Source: Conexibacter sp. DBS9H8
GTDB lineage: Bacteria; Actinomycetota; Thermoleophilia; Solirubrobacterales; Solirubrobacteraceae
DNA: 64,000 bases
Reading direction: 5' to 3'
NCBI RefSeq assembly: GCF_023330685.1
Contig: NZ_CP097128.1
Coordinates: 3,410,001 to 3,474,000 of the forward strand
In this document: in pieces, positions 27,560 through 36,690 of the stretch
Numbering within the stretch: position 1 is the first letter of the stretch
Layout: every line of letters begins with the position of its first letter
Notes under the pieces: generated by a model
Told to the model about the DNA's origin: nothing
The model's input: only the letters and a program-made list of their open reading frames with translations
The model's database searches: none
Position numbers and translations under genes: made by a program

Positions 27560-30003
27560 GTTCTGCGCACGTGGTGATCATCGGCGGCGGGATCGCCGGA
27601 CAGGCGGCGGCCGAGTCGGTCCTCGCCGGATGCGCCCACGGTGCCGTGTCGGTGACGATCGTCGCCGCGGAGGCGACCGCCCCCTACGATCGCGTGCGCC
27701 TCTCCGAGCTGCTGACCGACAGCCTCGGCGCCGGGGACCTTGCCCTCCGCCCCGCCGAATGGTACGCCGATCACGATGTCAAGCTGCGCACCGGCGTCGC
27801 GGCGACGGCCGTGAACACGGCCGAGCGAACGGTGAGACTCAGCGACGCGACGGTCCTCGCCTACGACGCGCTCGTCCTTGCGACGGGGTCGGTGCCGCTG
27901 CTGCCGCGCTTGCCGGGAATCGACCTCCCTCACGTCCACGCCTTTCGGGTGCCCGCCGACTGCGCGGCGATCGGCGCGGCGGCCCGCCCCGGGGTGCGGG
28001 CGGCAGTGATCGGCGGTGGCCTGCTCGGGCTTGAGGCTGCTCGCGGGCTCGTCGCGCGGGGCGCGGCGGTCACCGTCGTGCACCTCCTCAACCGGCTGAT
28101 GGAACGCCAGCTCGACGCCGGCGCTGCGGAGATGCTTCTCCCCAAGCTCGAAGCGCTCGGCGTCACCGTCGCGCTCGAGCGCGACACGGTCGAAATCACT
28201 CCAGATGCTCTCTGTTTTGGGGACGGCAGCCGCCTCGGGGCCGACCTCGTCGTCGTCTCGATCGGGATCCGGCCACAGGTCGCGCTCGCGCGCGGTGCAG
28301 GCCTGCAGGTCGCCCGCGGGATCGTCGTCGACGACTGGCTGGCCACCTCCGCGGCGGGGGTGTGGGCGCTGGGGGAGTGTGCCGAGCACGCAGGCACCGT
28401 CCACGGGCTCGTCGCACCGATTCACGATCAGGCGCGGGTGCTCGGCGCGGCAGTCAATCACGCGCTCGGCGGGACGGGACCGCGCCCCGGCCCCTACCGC
28501 GGCTCGCTGCCGTGGGCGAAGCTGAAGGTCGCTGGCATCGACCTTGTCGCAATCGGCGCCGCCGAGGGGGACGCGGAAGCGATCAGCGCCGACACCGGGG
28601 CGGGGGTGTACCGCAAGCTCGTGGTCGCCGACGGGCGGGCCGCCGGCGCGGTCCTGCTCGGGGACATCCGCGGCCATGAGGCGCTGCTCGCTGAGATCGG
28701 CGCGGCGACCGAGGTCTCTGATCCACTCGAGCGGCTCGCGGCCGCGGCCGCACTGACGGTCGCCGAGCTGCCCGATGACGCCCAGATCTGCAACTGCAAC
28801 GGTGTTTGCAAGGGGACGCTCCTCGCGGCGGTGCAGATCGACGGCTGTGGAACGCCGCGGGAGGTGATGGCGCGGACGCGGGCCGGCACGGGCTGTGGCT
28901 CCTGCCGGGCGGCGGTGGTCGAGATCGTGACGGCTGCGGGCGGGGCGTCTGTCGAACCGCACTTTCTCTGTGCCTGTGCCCGCCAGACCCGCGAGTCGGT
29001 CGCGGCGGCGATCCGCCAGGAGCGGCTGGGCTCGGTCTCCGAGGTCGCGGCGCGCCTCGGCACCGGGCGCGAGTGCGGGGCCTGCAAGCCGGCGCTTGCC
29101 TACCTCGTCTCCGAGCTCAACGACAACCGACACCGAGAGGAGCGCCACGCCCGGTTCATCAACGATCGGGTCCACGCGAACATCCAGAACGACGGAAGCT
29201 TCAGCGTCGTGCCGCGGATGTACGGAGGGGTGACCACCCCGGACGAGTTACGACGGATCGCTGACGTCGCCGAGCGCTACGGGGTGCGGATGGTCAAGGT
29301 CACCGGGGGCCAGCGGATCGACCTGCTCGGCGTCGCCAAAGCCGACCTGCCGAAGATCTGGCGCGAGCTTGACATGCCCTCCGGACACGCGTACGCCAAG
29401 GCGGTTCGCACGGTCAAGACCTGTGTCGGGGCGGACTTCTGCCGGTTCGGGATCGGCGACTCAGTCGGCCTCGGGATCGAGCTGGAACACGCGTGGGAGG
29501 GGCTGCACACCCCGGCGAAGGTGAAGTCCGGTGTTTCTGGGTGCCCCCGCAACTGCGCGGAGGCGACCGTCAAGGACGTCGGGCTCGTTGCGGTGGAAGG
29601 CGGCTGGCAGGTGCGGGTCGGCGGGGCGGCGGGCGCGACCGTCCGCGAGGGGGACATCCTGGCGACCGTGACGACCCGGCCGGAGGCGATTCGGCTGGCC
29701 ACCGCGTTCCTGCAGCTCTACCGCGAGGAGGCCGACTACCGCGAGCGCACCTACGACTATGTGCCACGCGTCGGCCTCGAGCGCATCCAAACCCTGCTCA
29801 TGGATCCGAACCGGGTGGCGACCCTGCTTGAACGGTTCCGGATTGCCAAGGCGGCGGTGCTCGACCCGTGGCTGGAACGGGAGCACCCCTACCACGACCG
29901 CCAGTTCGACGACCTCGACCCAATCACAGCCGAACCGCAACCCGGCGGACTGTCCACCCCACGAATCGAACTGGTCGGACCGCCGACCGGAGGTACCCGA
30001 TGA
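27556..30003 (+). CDS. nirB: Nitrite reductase [NAD(P)H], large subunit
   Basis: An 815-residue NirB with all expected parts: FAD/NAD(P)H domain (HVVIIGGGIAGQAAAES; AAVIGGGLLGLEAARG), two BFD-like cysteine domains near 412-450 (CNCNGVCKG, GCGSC) and 472-515 (CACARQT, CGACKP), then the sirohaem/[4Fe-4S] sulfite-nitrite reductase half, with TCVGADFC near 623 and SGCPRNCAEA near 660. It reduces nitrite to ammonium. ATGA overlaps with the nitrate reductase before it and with nirD after it show a single operon. Confidence 0.96.
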   Translation: MSSAHVVIIGGGIAGQAAAESVLAGCAHGAVSVTIVAAEATAPYDRVRLSELLTDSLGAGDLALRPAEWYADHDVKLRTGVAATAVNTAERTVRLSDATVLAYDALVLATGSVPLLPRLPGIDLPHVHAFRVPADCAAIGAAARPGVRAAVIGGGLLGLEAARGLVARGAAVTVVHLLNRLMERQLDAGAAEMLLPKLEALGVTVALERDTVEITPDALCFGDGSRLGADLVVVSIGIRPQVALARGAGLQVARGIVVDDWLATSAAGVWALGECAEHAGTVHGLVAPIHDQARVLGAAVNHALGGTGPRPGPYRGSLPWAKLKVAGIDLVAIGAAEGDAEAISADTGAGVYRKLVVADGRAAGAVLLGDIRGHEALLAEIGAATEVSDPLERLAAAAALTVAELPDDAQICNCNGVCKGTLLAAVQIDGCGTPREVMARTRAGTGCGSCRAAVVEIVTAAGGASVEPHFLCACARQTRESVAAAIRQERLGSVSEVAARLGTGRECGACKPALAYLVSELNDNRHREERHARFINDRVHANIQNDGSFSVVPRMYGGVTTPDELRRIADVAERYGVRMVKVTGGQRIDLLGVAKADLPKIWRELDMPSGHAYAKAVRTVKTCVGADFCRFGIGDSVGLGIELEHAWEGLHTPAKVKSGVSGCPRNCAEATVKDVGLVAVEGGWQVRVGGAAGATVREGDILATVTTRPEAIRLATAFLQLYREEADYRERTYDYVPRVGLERIQTLLMDPNRVATLLERFRIAKAAVLDPWLEREHPYHDRQFDDLDPITAEPQPGGLSTPRIELVGPPTGGTR

Positions 30004-30314
30004 TCCGAGTCTGTGCCGTCGACGACGTTCCCGCCGGAGAGGGACGCGCGATTGAGGTCGACGGCCGCAACCTGGCCGTCTTCCATGCTGCCTCGGGCTG
30101 GTATGTGACCGACGGTGTCTGCCCCCACCGCGGCGGACCGCTGGCGGACGGGATCGTCGCCGACGCCAGCGTCATCTGCCCGCTGCATGAGCGGCGGTTC
30201 TCGCTCCGCGACGGCCGTGAGGCCGGCGGCAGCCTGTGTGTCGCCACCTTCCCCGTGTCTGTGCACGGCGACAGCGTGTACGCCCAGATCGATCGGCTCG
30301 CCCTCGCTGCCTGA
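30000..30314 (+). CDS. nirD: Nitrite reductase small subunit, Rieske type
   Basis: A 104-residue Rieske ferredoxin-like subunit with CPH (41-43) and CPLH (60-63) ligands for the [2Fe-2S] cluster, so this NirD keeps a real cluster site, unlike enterobacterial NirD. It starts inside the nirB stop (ATGA) and closes the nitrate operon. Confidence 0.93.
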   Translation: MIRVCAVDDVPAGEGRAIEVDGRNLAVFHAASGWYVTDGVCPHRGGPLADGIVADASVICPLHERRFSLRDGREAGGSLCVATFPVSVHGDSVYAQIDRLALAA

Positions 30315-30453
30315 CCGTTGCGGGCACGACCGCCGCGGCCACCTGGATGGCGCGCTCCTGTCCGGGCCGGCGACGGCCTGAGAATGTCCGACGTCAAGGT
30401 CCAACGAAGGTGATGCGACGCATCCGCCGGCGTGGTCGCGATAGCCTCGGCGC

Positions 30454-31653
30454 GTGAGCCTCGACCCGACCCCGTCCACGACCCGCACCCCGGTCCCCCG
30501 CGACCCCGACGACGACTTCACCCGTGCGGCAGCGACAACGCGCACGCACTTCGTCGCCGAGCGTACCGGGGTCGCGCTCGCGCATGTGGGCGCCTACTCG
30601 TTTGACCCGGCGATCACGCGCGGGAACGTCGAGCATTTCCTCGGGGCCGCCCAGGTGCCGATCGGACTGGCCGGCCCGCTGCTCGTCAACGGCGAGCACG
30701 CCCAAGGCGAGTTCTGGGTGCCGATGGCGACGACCGAAGGCACGCTCGTGGCCTCCTACAACCGTGGGATGCGACTGCTCCATGAGGCCGGCGGTGTGAC
30801 CACGACGGTCGTCAAGGACCACATGCAGCGCGCGCCCGCGTTCGTCTTCGCCAGCGCCCGGGAGGCCCGCGACTTCGGGCTCTGGCTGGGCGAGCACTTC
30901 AGCGAGGTCGCCGCCGTCGCCGCCGAGACGACCTCGAGCGGCCGCCTGCTCGAGATCGAGCAGTATCCGGCCGCACGGCTGCTCTACACCCGGTTCAACT
31001 ACGCCACCGGGGACGCCGCCGGACAGAACATGACCGGCAAGGCGACCTCCCACGCCGCGAACTGGATCGTCGCCAACTACCCGGGGACGATCGAGCGCTT
31101 CCAGCTGGAGGGAAGCATGGCGACGGACAAGAAGGCCTCACAGATCAACATGCTGCGCACCCGTGGCAAGCGGGTGATCGCCGAGGCGACGATCCCCGAC
31201 GCCCTGCTCAGGGGTCTGATGCGCGCCTCCTCCCGCCAGCTCTTCGACGCCCGGCAGATCTCCCAGCTCGGCGGGTTCATGGCGGGAGTGAACAACAACG
31301 GCTCCCACTCGGCCAACGGGATCACCGCGTTGTTCATCGCCACCGGCCAGGACGTCGCCAACGTCGCCGAGTCCTCGACCGCCTACGTGTACGCCGAGCA
31401 TCGTGCCAACGGCGACTATTACTTCTCGATCACGATCCCGTCCCTGATCGTCGCCACCTACGGCGGGGGAACCGGCCTGGCCACCCAGCGCGAGTGCCTG
31501 GAGATGCTCGGCTGCTACGGCGCCGGTGGGGTGCTCAAGCTGACCGAGATCATCGCCGCCACCGTACTCTGTGGCGAGCTGTCGCTCGGGGCAGCCGTCG
31601 TCGCGGAGGAGTGGGTCACCGCCCACGACGCGCACGGGCGCAACCGTCCCTGA
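30454..31653 (+). CDS. HMG-CoA reductase family protein (divergent)
   Basis: A 399-residue protein aligned with HMG-CoA reductase: IGLAGPLLVNGEH, the catalytic Glu in MATTEGTLVAS, GDAAGQNM for NADPH/CoA, Lys in DKKASQINM, Asp in ATGQDV and a His near the C-terminus (AHDAHGRN). The mevalonate-pathway reaction is HMG-CoA plus 2 NADPH to mevalonate. The ARG-rich GGFNAHAAN region is replaced by FMAGVNNNGSHSANG, so it is a distant subfamily and the substrate may differ. No other mevalonate gene is near. TAGCCT (30442-30447) ends 6 nt before the GTG, a leaderless start. Confidence 0.82.
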   Translation: MSLDPTPSTTRTPVPRDPDDDFTRAAATTRTHFVAERTGVALAHVGAYSFDPAITRGNVEHFLGAAQVPIGLAGPLLVNGEHAQGEFWVPMATTEGTLVASYNRGMRLLHEAGGVTTTVVKDHMQRAPAFVFASAREARDFGLWLGEHFSEVAAVAAETTSSGRLLEIEQYPAARLLYTRFNYATGDAAGQNMTGKATSHAANWIVANYPGTIERFQLEGSMATDKKASQINMLRTRGKRVIAEATIPDALLRGLMRASSRQLFDARQISQLGGFMAGVNNNGSHSANGITALFIATGQDVANVAESSTAYVYAEHRANGDYYFSITIPSLIVATYGGGTGLATQRECLEMLGCYGAGGVLKLTEIIAATVLCGELSLGAAVVAEEWVTAHDAHGRNRP

Positions 31654-31709
31654 GCCCCGTCGGCCGAGCCGGCGCTCAGCTTTACCGCCGGACCGGCCGA
31701 TAGGACAGG

Positions 31710-32543
31710 GTGACCGCGCTCAGCTCCTCTGCGCAGGCACCGTCGTTGCCGACCCGTCGCGCTCGCGGGCGAGACGCCCCGCGGCCACCTCGCCGCCGGG
31801 GGTACCCGGCCGCCCAGATGGTCCGCGTTGGGGTCTCCGCCCTCGCCGTGACCCTCGCCTGCGGCCTGCTCGGCATCCCGCTCGCACAGGCACGCAGCGT
31901 GCGCGGGCCGGCGCCGATCTCAACCTCCCCCACTCAGGTGGTGGCGATCATGTCCGGCGCCGAGGCCGCCCGCCTGGTCGGCCCGATCGCAGAGATTCGT
32001 GCCGGGAACCGGGCCGATAACCGGCGGGTTCCGTCCCAGGCGCAGCTTCGCGCCTTCCGTGCCCACGACCACTCGATGCCGCGCTGGTACCTGGACCGCA
32101 TCACCGGCGACTATCGCGGCAGCACAAGCCAGATCATCGCGTGGGCGGCGATCAAGTGGGGCCTGGATCCGAATCTGCTGCGGGCCGTCGCCGCGGTCGA
32201 GTCCTGGTGGGAGATGTCCACCCGCGGCGACGGTGGTCACGCCTTTGGCCTGTTTCAGCTCGATGCGCGCTACCACTGCTGCGCTGACCTCGCCGCCGGA
32301 GACACCGCCTTCGACGCCGACTACTACGGCGCGATCATCCGCTCCTACTACGACGGCACGCAGAGTTGGCTGAACACCGTCTCCGGAAACGGCGCCCGCT
32401 ACGGCCCCCACGAGCTCTGGTTCAGCCTCGGTTTCTGGGATTCGGGCCGCTGGGACACGCCGATCGGCCGCGCCTACGTCCACCAGGTCCAGCGAGACCT
32501 CGCCGAGCAGATCTGGCGCCTGCCGTCCTTTGACGGTCACTGA
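31710..32543 (+). CDS. Exported lysozyme-like/transglycosylase (SLT-type) protein
   Basis: A 277-residue protein. A signal-like helix (VRVGVSALAVTLACGLLG) starts at residue 37, so either the first 36 residues are a long cytoplasmic lead or translation begins at the ATG at 31818. The mature part has IKWGLDPNLLRAVAAVESWW, with the Glu expected for a soluble lytic transglycosylase, then HAFGLFQLDARYH. It probably cuts peptidoglycan. A T-tailed hairpin follows the stop. Confidence 0.75.
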   Translation: MTALSSSAQAPSLPTRRARGRDAPRPPRRRGYPAAQMVRVGVSALAVTLACGLLGIPLAQARSVRGPAPISTSPTQVVAIMSGAEAARLVGPIAEIRAGNRADNRRVPSQAQLRAFRAHDHSMPRWYLDRITGDYRGSTSQIIAWAAIKWGLDPNLLRAVAAVESWWEMSTRGDGGHAFGLFQLDARYHCCADLAAGDTAFDADYYGAIIRSYYDGTQSWLNTVSGNGARYGPHELWFSLGFWDSGRWDTPIGRAYVHQVQRDLAEQIWRLPSFDGH

Positions 32544-32564
32544 CCCAGTGATCTCGATCAGCTG

Positions 32565-32590
32565 CGCTGCGTCGACCAGCGGCGCTTTTT
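32565..32590 (+). terminator. Short hairpin with T-run after the transglycosylase gene
   Basis: cgctg (32565-32569) and cagcg (32577-32581) pair, and ttttt follows at 32586-32590: a rare classical intrinsic terminator in this window. Confidence 0.6.
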
Positions 32591-32605
32591 CTCTGAACGA
32601 AGCGG

Positions 32606-32643
32606 GGCGTGCTCCGGCGCTCAGCACCGAACCGGAGCACGCC
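32606..32643 (-). terminator. 12-bp hairpin at the 3' end of the sedolisin gene
   Basis: ggcgtgctccgg (32606-32617) pairs perfectly with 32632-32643 across 14 nt, directly after the protease stop on the minus strand. Confidence 0.6.
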
Positions 32644-32649
32644 GGGCCG

Positions 32650-35388
32650 TCAACGTCGGGACCTACCGCGATGCTGGGAGCGGGCGTTGCGGTGACCGCG
32701 CCGGGCTGGGTGCAGGGTCCGGTACCGGGACGCCGGCGCCTTGCAGCCGTGGTAGGTGAGCTGGTGGTCGATCACCTCGCCGTCAGAGAAGGTCGAGATG
32801 ACCTCAACGGTGAAGCTCGTCATGGTCGGCGCCCTGACCGTGATGAGCCTGATCTGATGACCTGAGAGGCGCCGCACGACCCGTCCGTCGATGAGGACCT
32901 CGGCGCGCACCTCTCGGATCCCCCCCCGTGAGGGCTGGGGGAAGCGAAGAGCTGCATCGCGGCGACAGCTGTGCTTGGCCGGCGGCACGGCGCCCTGGGG
33001 CACGGTCGTGGTCGTCCCCGGGGTCGTCTGGGTGACCGTCGTCGTGGTGCCGTTCTGCACCGTCGTCGTCGTCCCCGGCTGGGTCACCGTCGTTGTGGTG
33101 CCGTTCTGCACCGTCGTCGTCGTCCCCGGAGTCGTCTGGGTGACCGTCGTGCTCCCGGCGGAACCGGTCCGCGTGTAGGTCTCATTCGCGCACAGGTCGG
33201 GCACGAGGTTGGCGGCGTTGGGCGTGCCCAGGCCACTGGCCATGTCATAGCCGGTCAGCGCGTTGAAGTAGCCGCCGTTGGAGACGCCCATGTCGTTGGA
33301 GCCGACGGTGATGTCGTTGAAGTCGGTCCCATAGCGCTTGGTACCCGCGATCTGGTACAGCACCGGGTTGGCAAAGCCGACCTGACATCCGGGCACCGAG
33401 TCCGCGAGCGCGAACATCGCCGCCCACAGCGGCGCGGACCCCGAGGTCCCGCCGACCCCGGCCCACGCCCCGTCGTAGTAGACGTTGTACCCGGTGTACG
33501 GGCTCGCGTTCGCGGAGACGTCGGGCACCTCACGGCAGTAGTAGGCGTAGCTGGGAAGGCTGCCGACGTAGTTGTCGGCGGCCCCCGAGCAGACCGCGCC
33601 GGCGTTCATCTCGAAGCCTTGAGACTCGGAGTTGATCACGCCGAGGGAGGTGGGGGCGTTGGTCTGGTACGAGGGCATCAGCCACAGCGTCGACAGGCCC
33701 CCGCCGCCGGCGCCGCCCTGGTCGGTGGCGTCGAGCGCGGCACCGTCGTTCCAAACCGTCTCAGTCGGCGCGGTCGGGGTGCTCGCCGCCGGGTTGCCGA
33801 CCGACTCCAGCGCCGTCCCGCCGACCCCGGTCACGTACGGGTCCGCTGCGGGGTCGTCGACGGCGGGAAGTTGCGTGTCGGTGGCGAGTCGACAGCCCTC
33901 CGCCCCGGAGTCGCCGGCGGAGACGACGAAGGTCTGCCCCTGGGCGGCGGCCTCCTCGAACAGCGGCAGCTCGGCCTGGGGTGCGCTGCCGACCAGCTCA
34001 CCCGCGAGCTGCTCGCAGGCACCGTAGGAGACGGACACGACCTTGTCATGATCGGCGGAGACGATCGTGTTGAACGTGTCGAGCCAGCCGGTGTTCGCGT
34101 TGGCGTTGCCCTGATAGACGGTGATGTTGACGTTGGGAGCGAGCGCTGAGATCGTCTCGATGTCGAGCGCCGTCTCAAAGCCCGACTGGTTCGTCGGCGT
34201 GTTGCTGGCCGCCCCGTTGCCGCCGTCGACCTCGACGTAGCCGACCTTCGTCCCGATCCCGTAGCAGTTGTCAAAACCCTGCGGGTCGGTCGGGAAGTTC
34301 GCCTCCAGCTCGAAGATTCCCACCGGCACCGAGGCACCGGTCGTCGGGTTCGAGCCGAGGTACCCCTCGCGGTAGAGCGGGTTGAAGTTGTAGGCCTTCG
34401 AGAACGAGTTGTAGTTGTAGAGGATGGACTGGAAGGGGGGATCTTCTGAGACGGGCGTCCCCCCGATCGGCAGCAGATTCGTCGTCCCCGCCGCAGCGGT
34501 GCTGACCGCCTGGGCGCACGGGGTCGGGCCGTTGGCGTAGGAGGTCGGGGTCGCCGGGCTGGTCGTCGTCGGGGTCGGACCGGGCGTCGCGGTCGGGGTC
34601 GTCGAGGTGGCCGTCGCGGCCGACGAGGCGCTCACAGGCAGGCTGCCGGCCCCGAGTGGCGCGGGCAGAAGCGGATTGGTGGCGGTGGCACCGAGCTGGG
34701 GGGTGAGATGCCAGAGGCTGTCGAGCCCGATCACCGCGCTGATGTCCCGCGCGACCGAGACGGCCACACGCGGGGCGGCCGTGTTGAGAAACACGATCCG
34801 ACCGCTCGCCAGGCGGAACTGAACCAGGCGGGTGTCGAAGGCGTGCTCGAACTGCCCGGCCGTACCGGTCAGCTTGATCTCCAGCCGGTTGGCACTCGCC
34901 GGGTCCGCGTGCAGGCCGGCGCGGGCCATCGCCGACCGGACGGCGGCGACAGTGGCCGGGGTGGCGCCGTAGGTGGCGGCGAAGCGCGGACCGCTGAGGA
35001 AGTGACGGAAGTCGGCGTTCCCGGGTGTGGACACGTCGGTGGCGAACCGGGCGAGCGCCTGCGGGTCTCGCGGTACAAGCGCGAGATCGACCTGCATCGG
35101 CGTGTCTGCCGCCACGCCGGAGAGGCGGAGGGCACCCGCCGGCACCTTCGGAGCCATGCCGGTGCGGTCAAAGCCACGCCCCGCACTGATCAGCCGCGGA
35201 CGGACCGCGGCGGCCTGGGCGCGCAGCGCCGTTTGGTCGGCGGCCCGTTGCACGGCGGCGACGAACGCAGGAGCCGGGCGCTGCGCCGACCCGGCCTGCG
35301 CCGGCCGCGTCGTCACGAACACCGCACCCGCGGAGGCGAGGAGCGCCAGGAATGCGCTCAGGATAAAACGACGTGAGGTCATGTTCAT
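32650..35388 (-). CDS. Secreted serine-carboxyl protease (sedolisin, family S53)
   Basis: A 912-residue preproprotein. A signal (RRFILSAFLALLASAGAVF) leads into a pro-kumamolisin activation domain (MQVDLALVPRDPQALARF to about 255). In the catalytic domain Glu/Asp occur as ETALDIE (about 404 and 408), the oxyanion Asp in VSAGDSGAEGC (about 492) and Ser in GGTSGSAPLWA (about 648). A Thr/Gln-rich linker of repeated TTTTVQNG units joins a C-terminal beta domain with a basic tail. Sedolisins work at low pH. ATGs at 35388 and 35382 follow GGAAG; the frame extends further upstream without a signal. Confidence 0.93.
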   Translation of the reverse strand: MNMTSRRFILSAFLALLASAGAVFVTTRPAQAGSAQRPAPAFVAAVQRAADQTALRAQAAAVRPRLISAGRGFDRTGMAPKVPAGALRLSGVAADTPMQVDLALVPRDPQALARFATDVSTPGNADFRHFLSGPRFAATYGATPATVAAVRSAMARAGLHADPASANRLEIKLTGTAGQFEHAFDTRLVQFRLASGRIVFLNTAAPRVAVSVARDISAVIGLDSLWHLTPQLGATATNPLLPAPLGAGSLPVSASSAATATSTTPTATPGPTPTTTSPATPTSYANGPTPCAQAVSTAAAGTTNLLPIGGTPVSEDPPFQSILYNYNSFSKAYNFNPLYREGYLGSNPTTGASVPVGIFELEANFPTDPQGFDNCYGIGTKVGYVEVDGGNGAASNTPTNQSGFETALDIETISALAPNVNITVYQGNANANTGWLDTFNTIVSADHDKVVSVSYGACEQLAGELVGSAPQAELPLFEEAAAQGQTFVVSAGDSGAEGCRLATDTQLPAVDDPAADPYVTGVGGTALESVGNPAASTPTAPTETVWNDGAALDATDQGGAGGGGLSTLWLMPSYQTNAPTSLGVINSESQGFEMNAGAVCSGAADNYVGSLPSYAYYCREVPDVSANASPYTGYNVYYDGAWAGVGGTSGSAPLWAAMFALADSVPGCQVGFANPVLYQIAGTKRYGTDFNDITVGSNDMGVSNGGYFNALTGYDMASGLGTPNAANLVPDLCANETYTRTGSAGSTTVTQTTPGTTTTVQNGTTTTVTQPGTTTTVQNGTTTTVTQTTPGTTTTVPQGAVPPAKHSCRRDAALRFPQPSRGGIREVRAEVLIDGRVVRRLSGHQIRLITVRAPTMTSFTVEVISTFSDGEVIDHQLTYHGCKAPASRYRTLHPARRGHRNARSQHRGRSRR
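33028..33155 (-). repeat. 51-bp coding tandem repeat (Thr-rich linker)
   Basis: Two near-identical 51-bp units begin at 33028 and 33079 and a partial third at 33136. They encode the Thr/Val/Gln linker of the protease and may vary in copy number between strains. Confidence 0.8.
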
Positions 35389-35577
35389 GGCTTCCAATCC
35401 GTGGTCAGTTCGCCGGATCCCCTGCGGGAAGAGCGTGCCCCCCCGCTGCCGCCGGCCCTGCTCGCAGCCGGGAGGATCTGCGGCCCGAAACACGCCGCCG
35501 GAGCGAAAGTTGCGCCCCCTGGCTGCTGACGCGGAGTGGGCGTTGCCCAACCATCCGGGGCAGTCGCCCCCCGGACC

Positions 35578-36690
35578 CTACCCCGCCCAGGAGATCCGCT
35601 TGCGCGCCTCCGCGTGACAGGCGCGCACCATCAGCCAGAAGTGCTTGAACGCCGGGTTCGTCGTCGCCCCCGTCGAGTAGCGGTGGTAGATCTGCTGGAT
35701 GATCGCCGCGAGCCGGAAGATCCCGAACACCTCATAGAAGGCGATGCCGTCCATCGGCCGGCCGGTGAGGTCGCCGTAGCGGGCGATGATGTCCTCACGG
35801 CGAGGGGCGCCGGGCAGGTGCGTCGGCTGGCGGGCAAAGCGCCGCAGGAGGAACGGATCGTTGTCCTGGATCCAGTAGGCGAGCGCGCCACCGAGGTCCA
35901 TCAGCGGGTCACCGACGGTCGCCATCTCCCAGTCGAGGACGGCGTTGACGCTGAGCGGCGCCGAGCGGTCAAAGACCATGTTGTCGAGGCGAAAGTCGTT
36001 GTGGATCAGGCAGGTGCCGACGTCATCGGGCTGGTTCTCCTCCAGCCAGCGCATCACCCCCTTGAAGCTCGGCACGTTCCAGGTCCGCGCCTTGACGAAC
36101 CGGTCGCTCCACTGGGCGACCTGGCGGGCGACGTAGCCGGGGCCGCGACCGAGGTCGGCGAGCCCGGCGGCGTCCACGTCGACGGAGTGGAGTTGAGCGA
36201 GGACGGAGATGAACGCCTCGCCGAGCGCGTCGAGCGCTTCCGGGGTGGTGCCGATCTCGGGCGGAACCGGCAGCCCGCAGACGACACCGGGCACTCGTTC
36301 CATCACATAGAAGGGCGCGCCGAGCACCGACTCGTCCTCACACAGGGCGACGACGGTCGGGACGTAGGGGAAGACCGGTCCGAGGCGATGCTGGACCCGG
36401 TACTCGCGGGCCATGTTGTGTGCCGCCCCCGATCGCGCTCCGCGCGGCGGTCGGCGCAGCACGAGCTCCCGTCCGGAGGTGGGGAAGCTGAGCAGGTAGG
36501 TGAGGTTGGAGGCGCCGCCGGAGAACTGGCGGATCTCGGGAATCTCGGCGTTGAGGTCGGGCAGCTGAGCCGTCAGCCAGCTGCCCAGCGCCGCGGCATC
36601 GAGCGCATCCTCGCTGCGCACCTCACGCAGGCGGGGGTCGGGATCGGCGCCCGCCGCCACCGGCCCGCGACCGCCCTCAGGCGCTGACAT
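35578..36690 (-). CDS. APH-like kinase of the ACAD10/11-LvaA type
   Basis: A 370-residue aminoglycoside-phosphotransferase-fold kinase: [14 protein letters not shown] (nucleotide loop), [14 protein letters not shown] (catalytic HxDxxxxN) and [17 protein letters not shown] (metal-binding DxE/D). These match the kinase domain of ACAD10/11 and LvaA, which phosphorylate the hydroxyl of 4-hydroxyacyl-CoAs. Its ATG lies 14 nt inside the upstream acyl-CoA dehydrogenase gene, giving the same two activities as the fused human enzymes. Antibiotic resistance is unlikely. Confidence 0.85.
   Translation of the reverse strand: MSAPEGGRGPVAAGADPDPRLREVRSEDALDAAALGSWLTAQLPDLNAEIPEIRQFSGGASNLTYLLSFPTSGRELVLRRPPRGARSGAAHNMAREYRVQHRLGPVFPYVPTVVALCEDESVLGAPFYVMERVPGVVCGLPVPPEIGTTPEALDALGEAFISVLAQLHSVDVDAAGLADLGRGPGYVARQVAQWSDRFVKARTWNVPSFKGVMRWLEENQPDDVGTCLIHNDFRLDNMVFDRSAPLSVNAVLDWEMATVGDPLMDLGGALAYWIQDNDPFLLRRFARQPTHLPGAPRREDIIARYGDLTGRPMDGIAFYEVFGIFRLAAIIQQIYHRYSTGATTNPAFKHFWLMVRACHAEARKRISWAG

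Noticed and set aside
27169..29175. 668-residue minus-strand open frame across the nitrate/nitrite reductase genes
   Set aside because: Antisense shadow of high-GC third positions; Arg/Asp-rich with no domain, while both plus-strand genes are intact.
33000..33160. Regular repeats that might suggest a CRISPR array
   Set aside because: Units are in frame, 51 bp, contiguous with no unique spacers, and encode a Thr-rich protein linker.
35578..36690. Aminoglycoside resistance kinase
   Set aside because: The fold is shared, but motifs and overlap with an acyl-CoA dehydrogenase match the ACAD10/11-LvaA branch.
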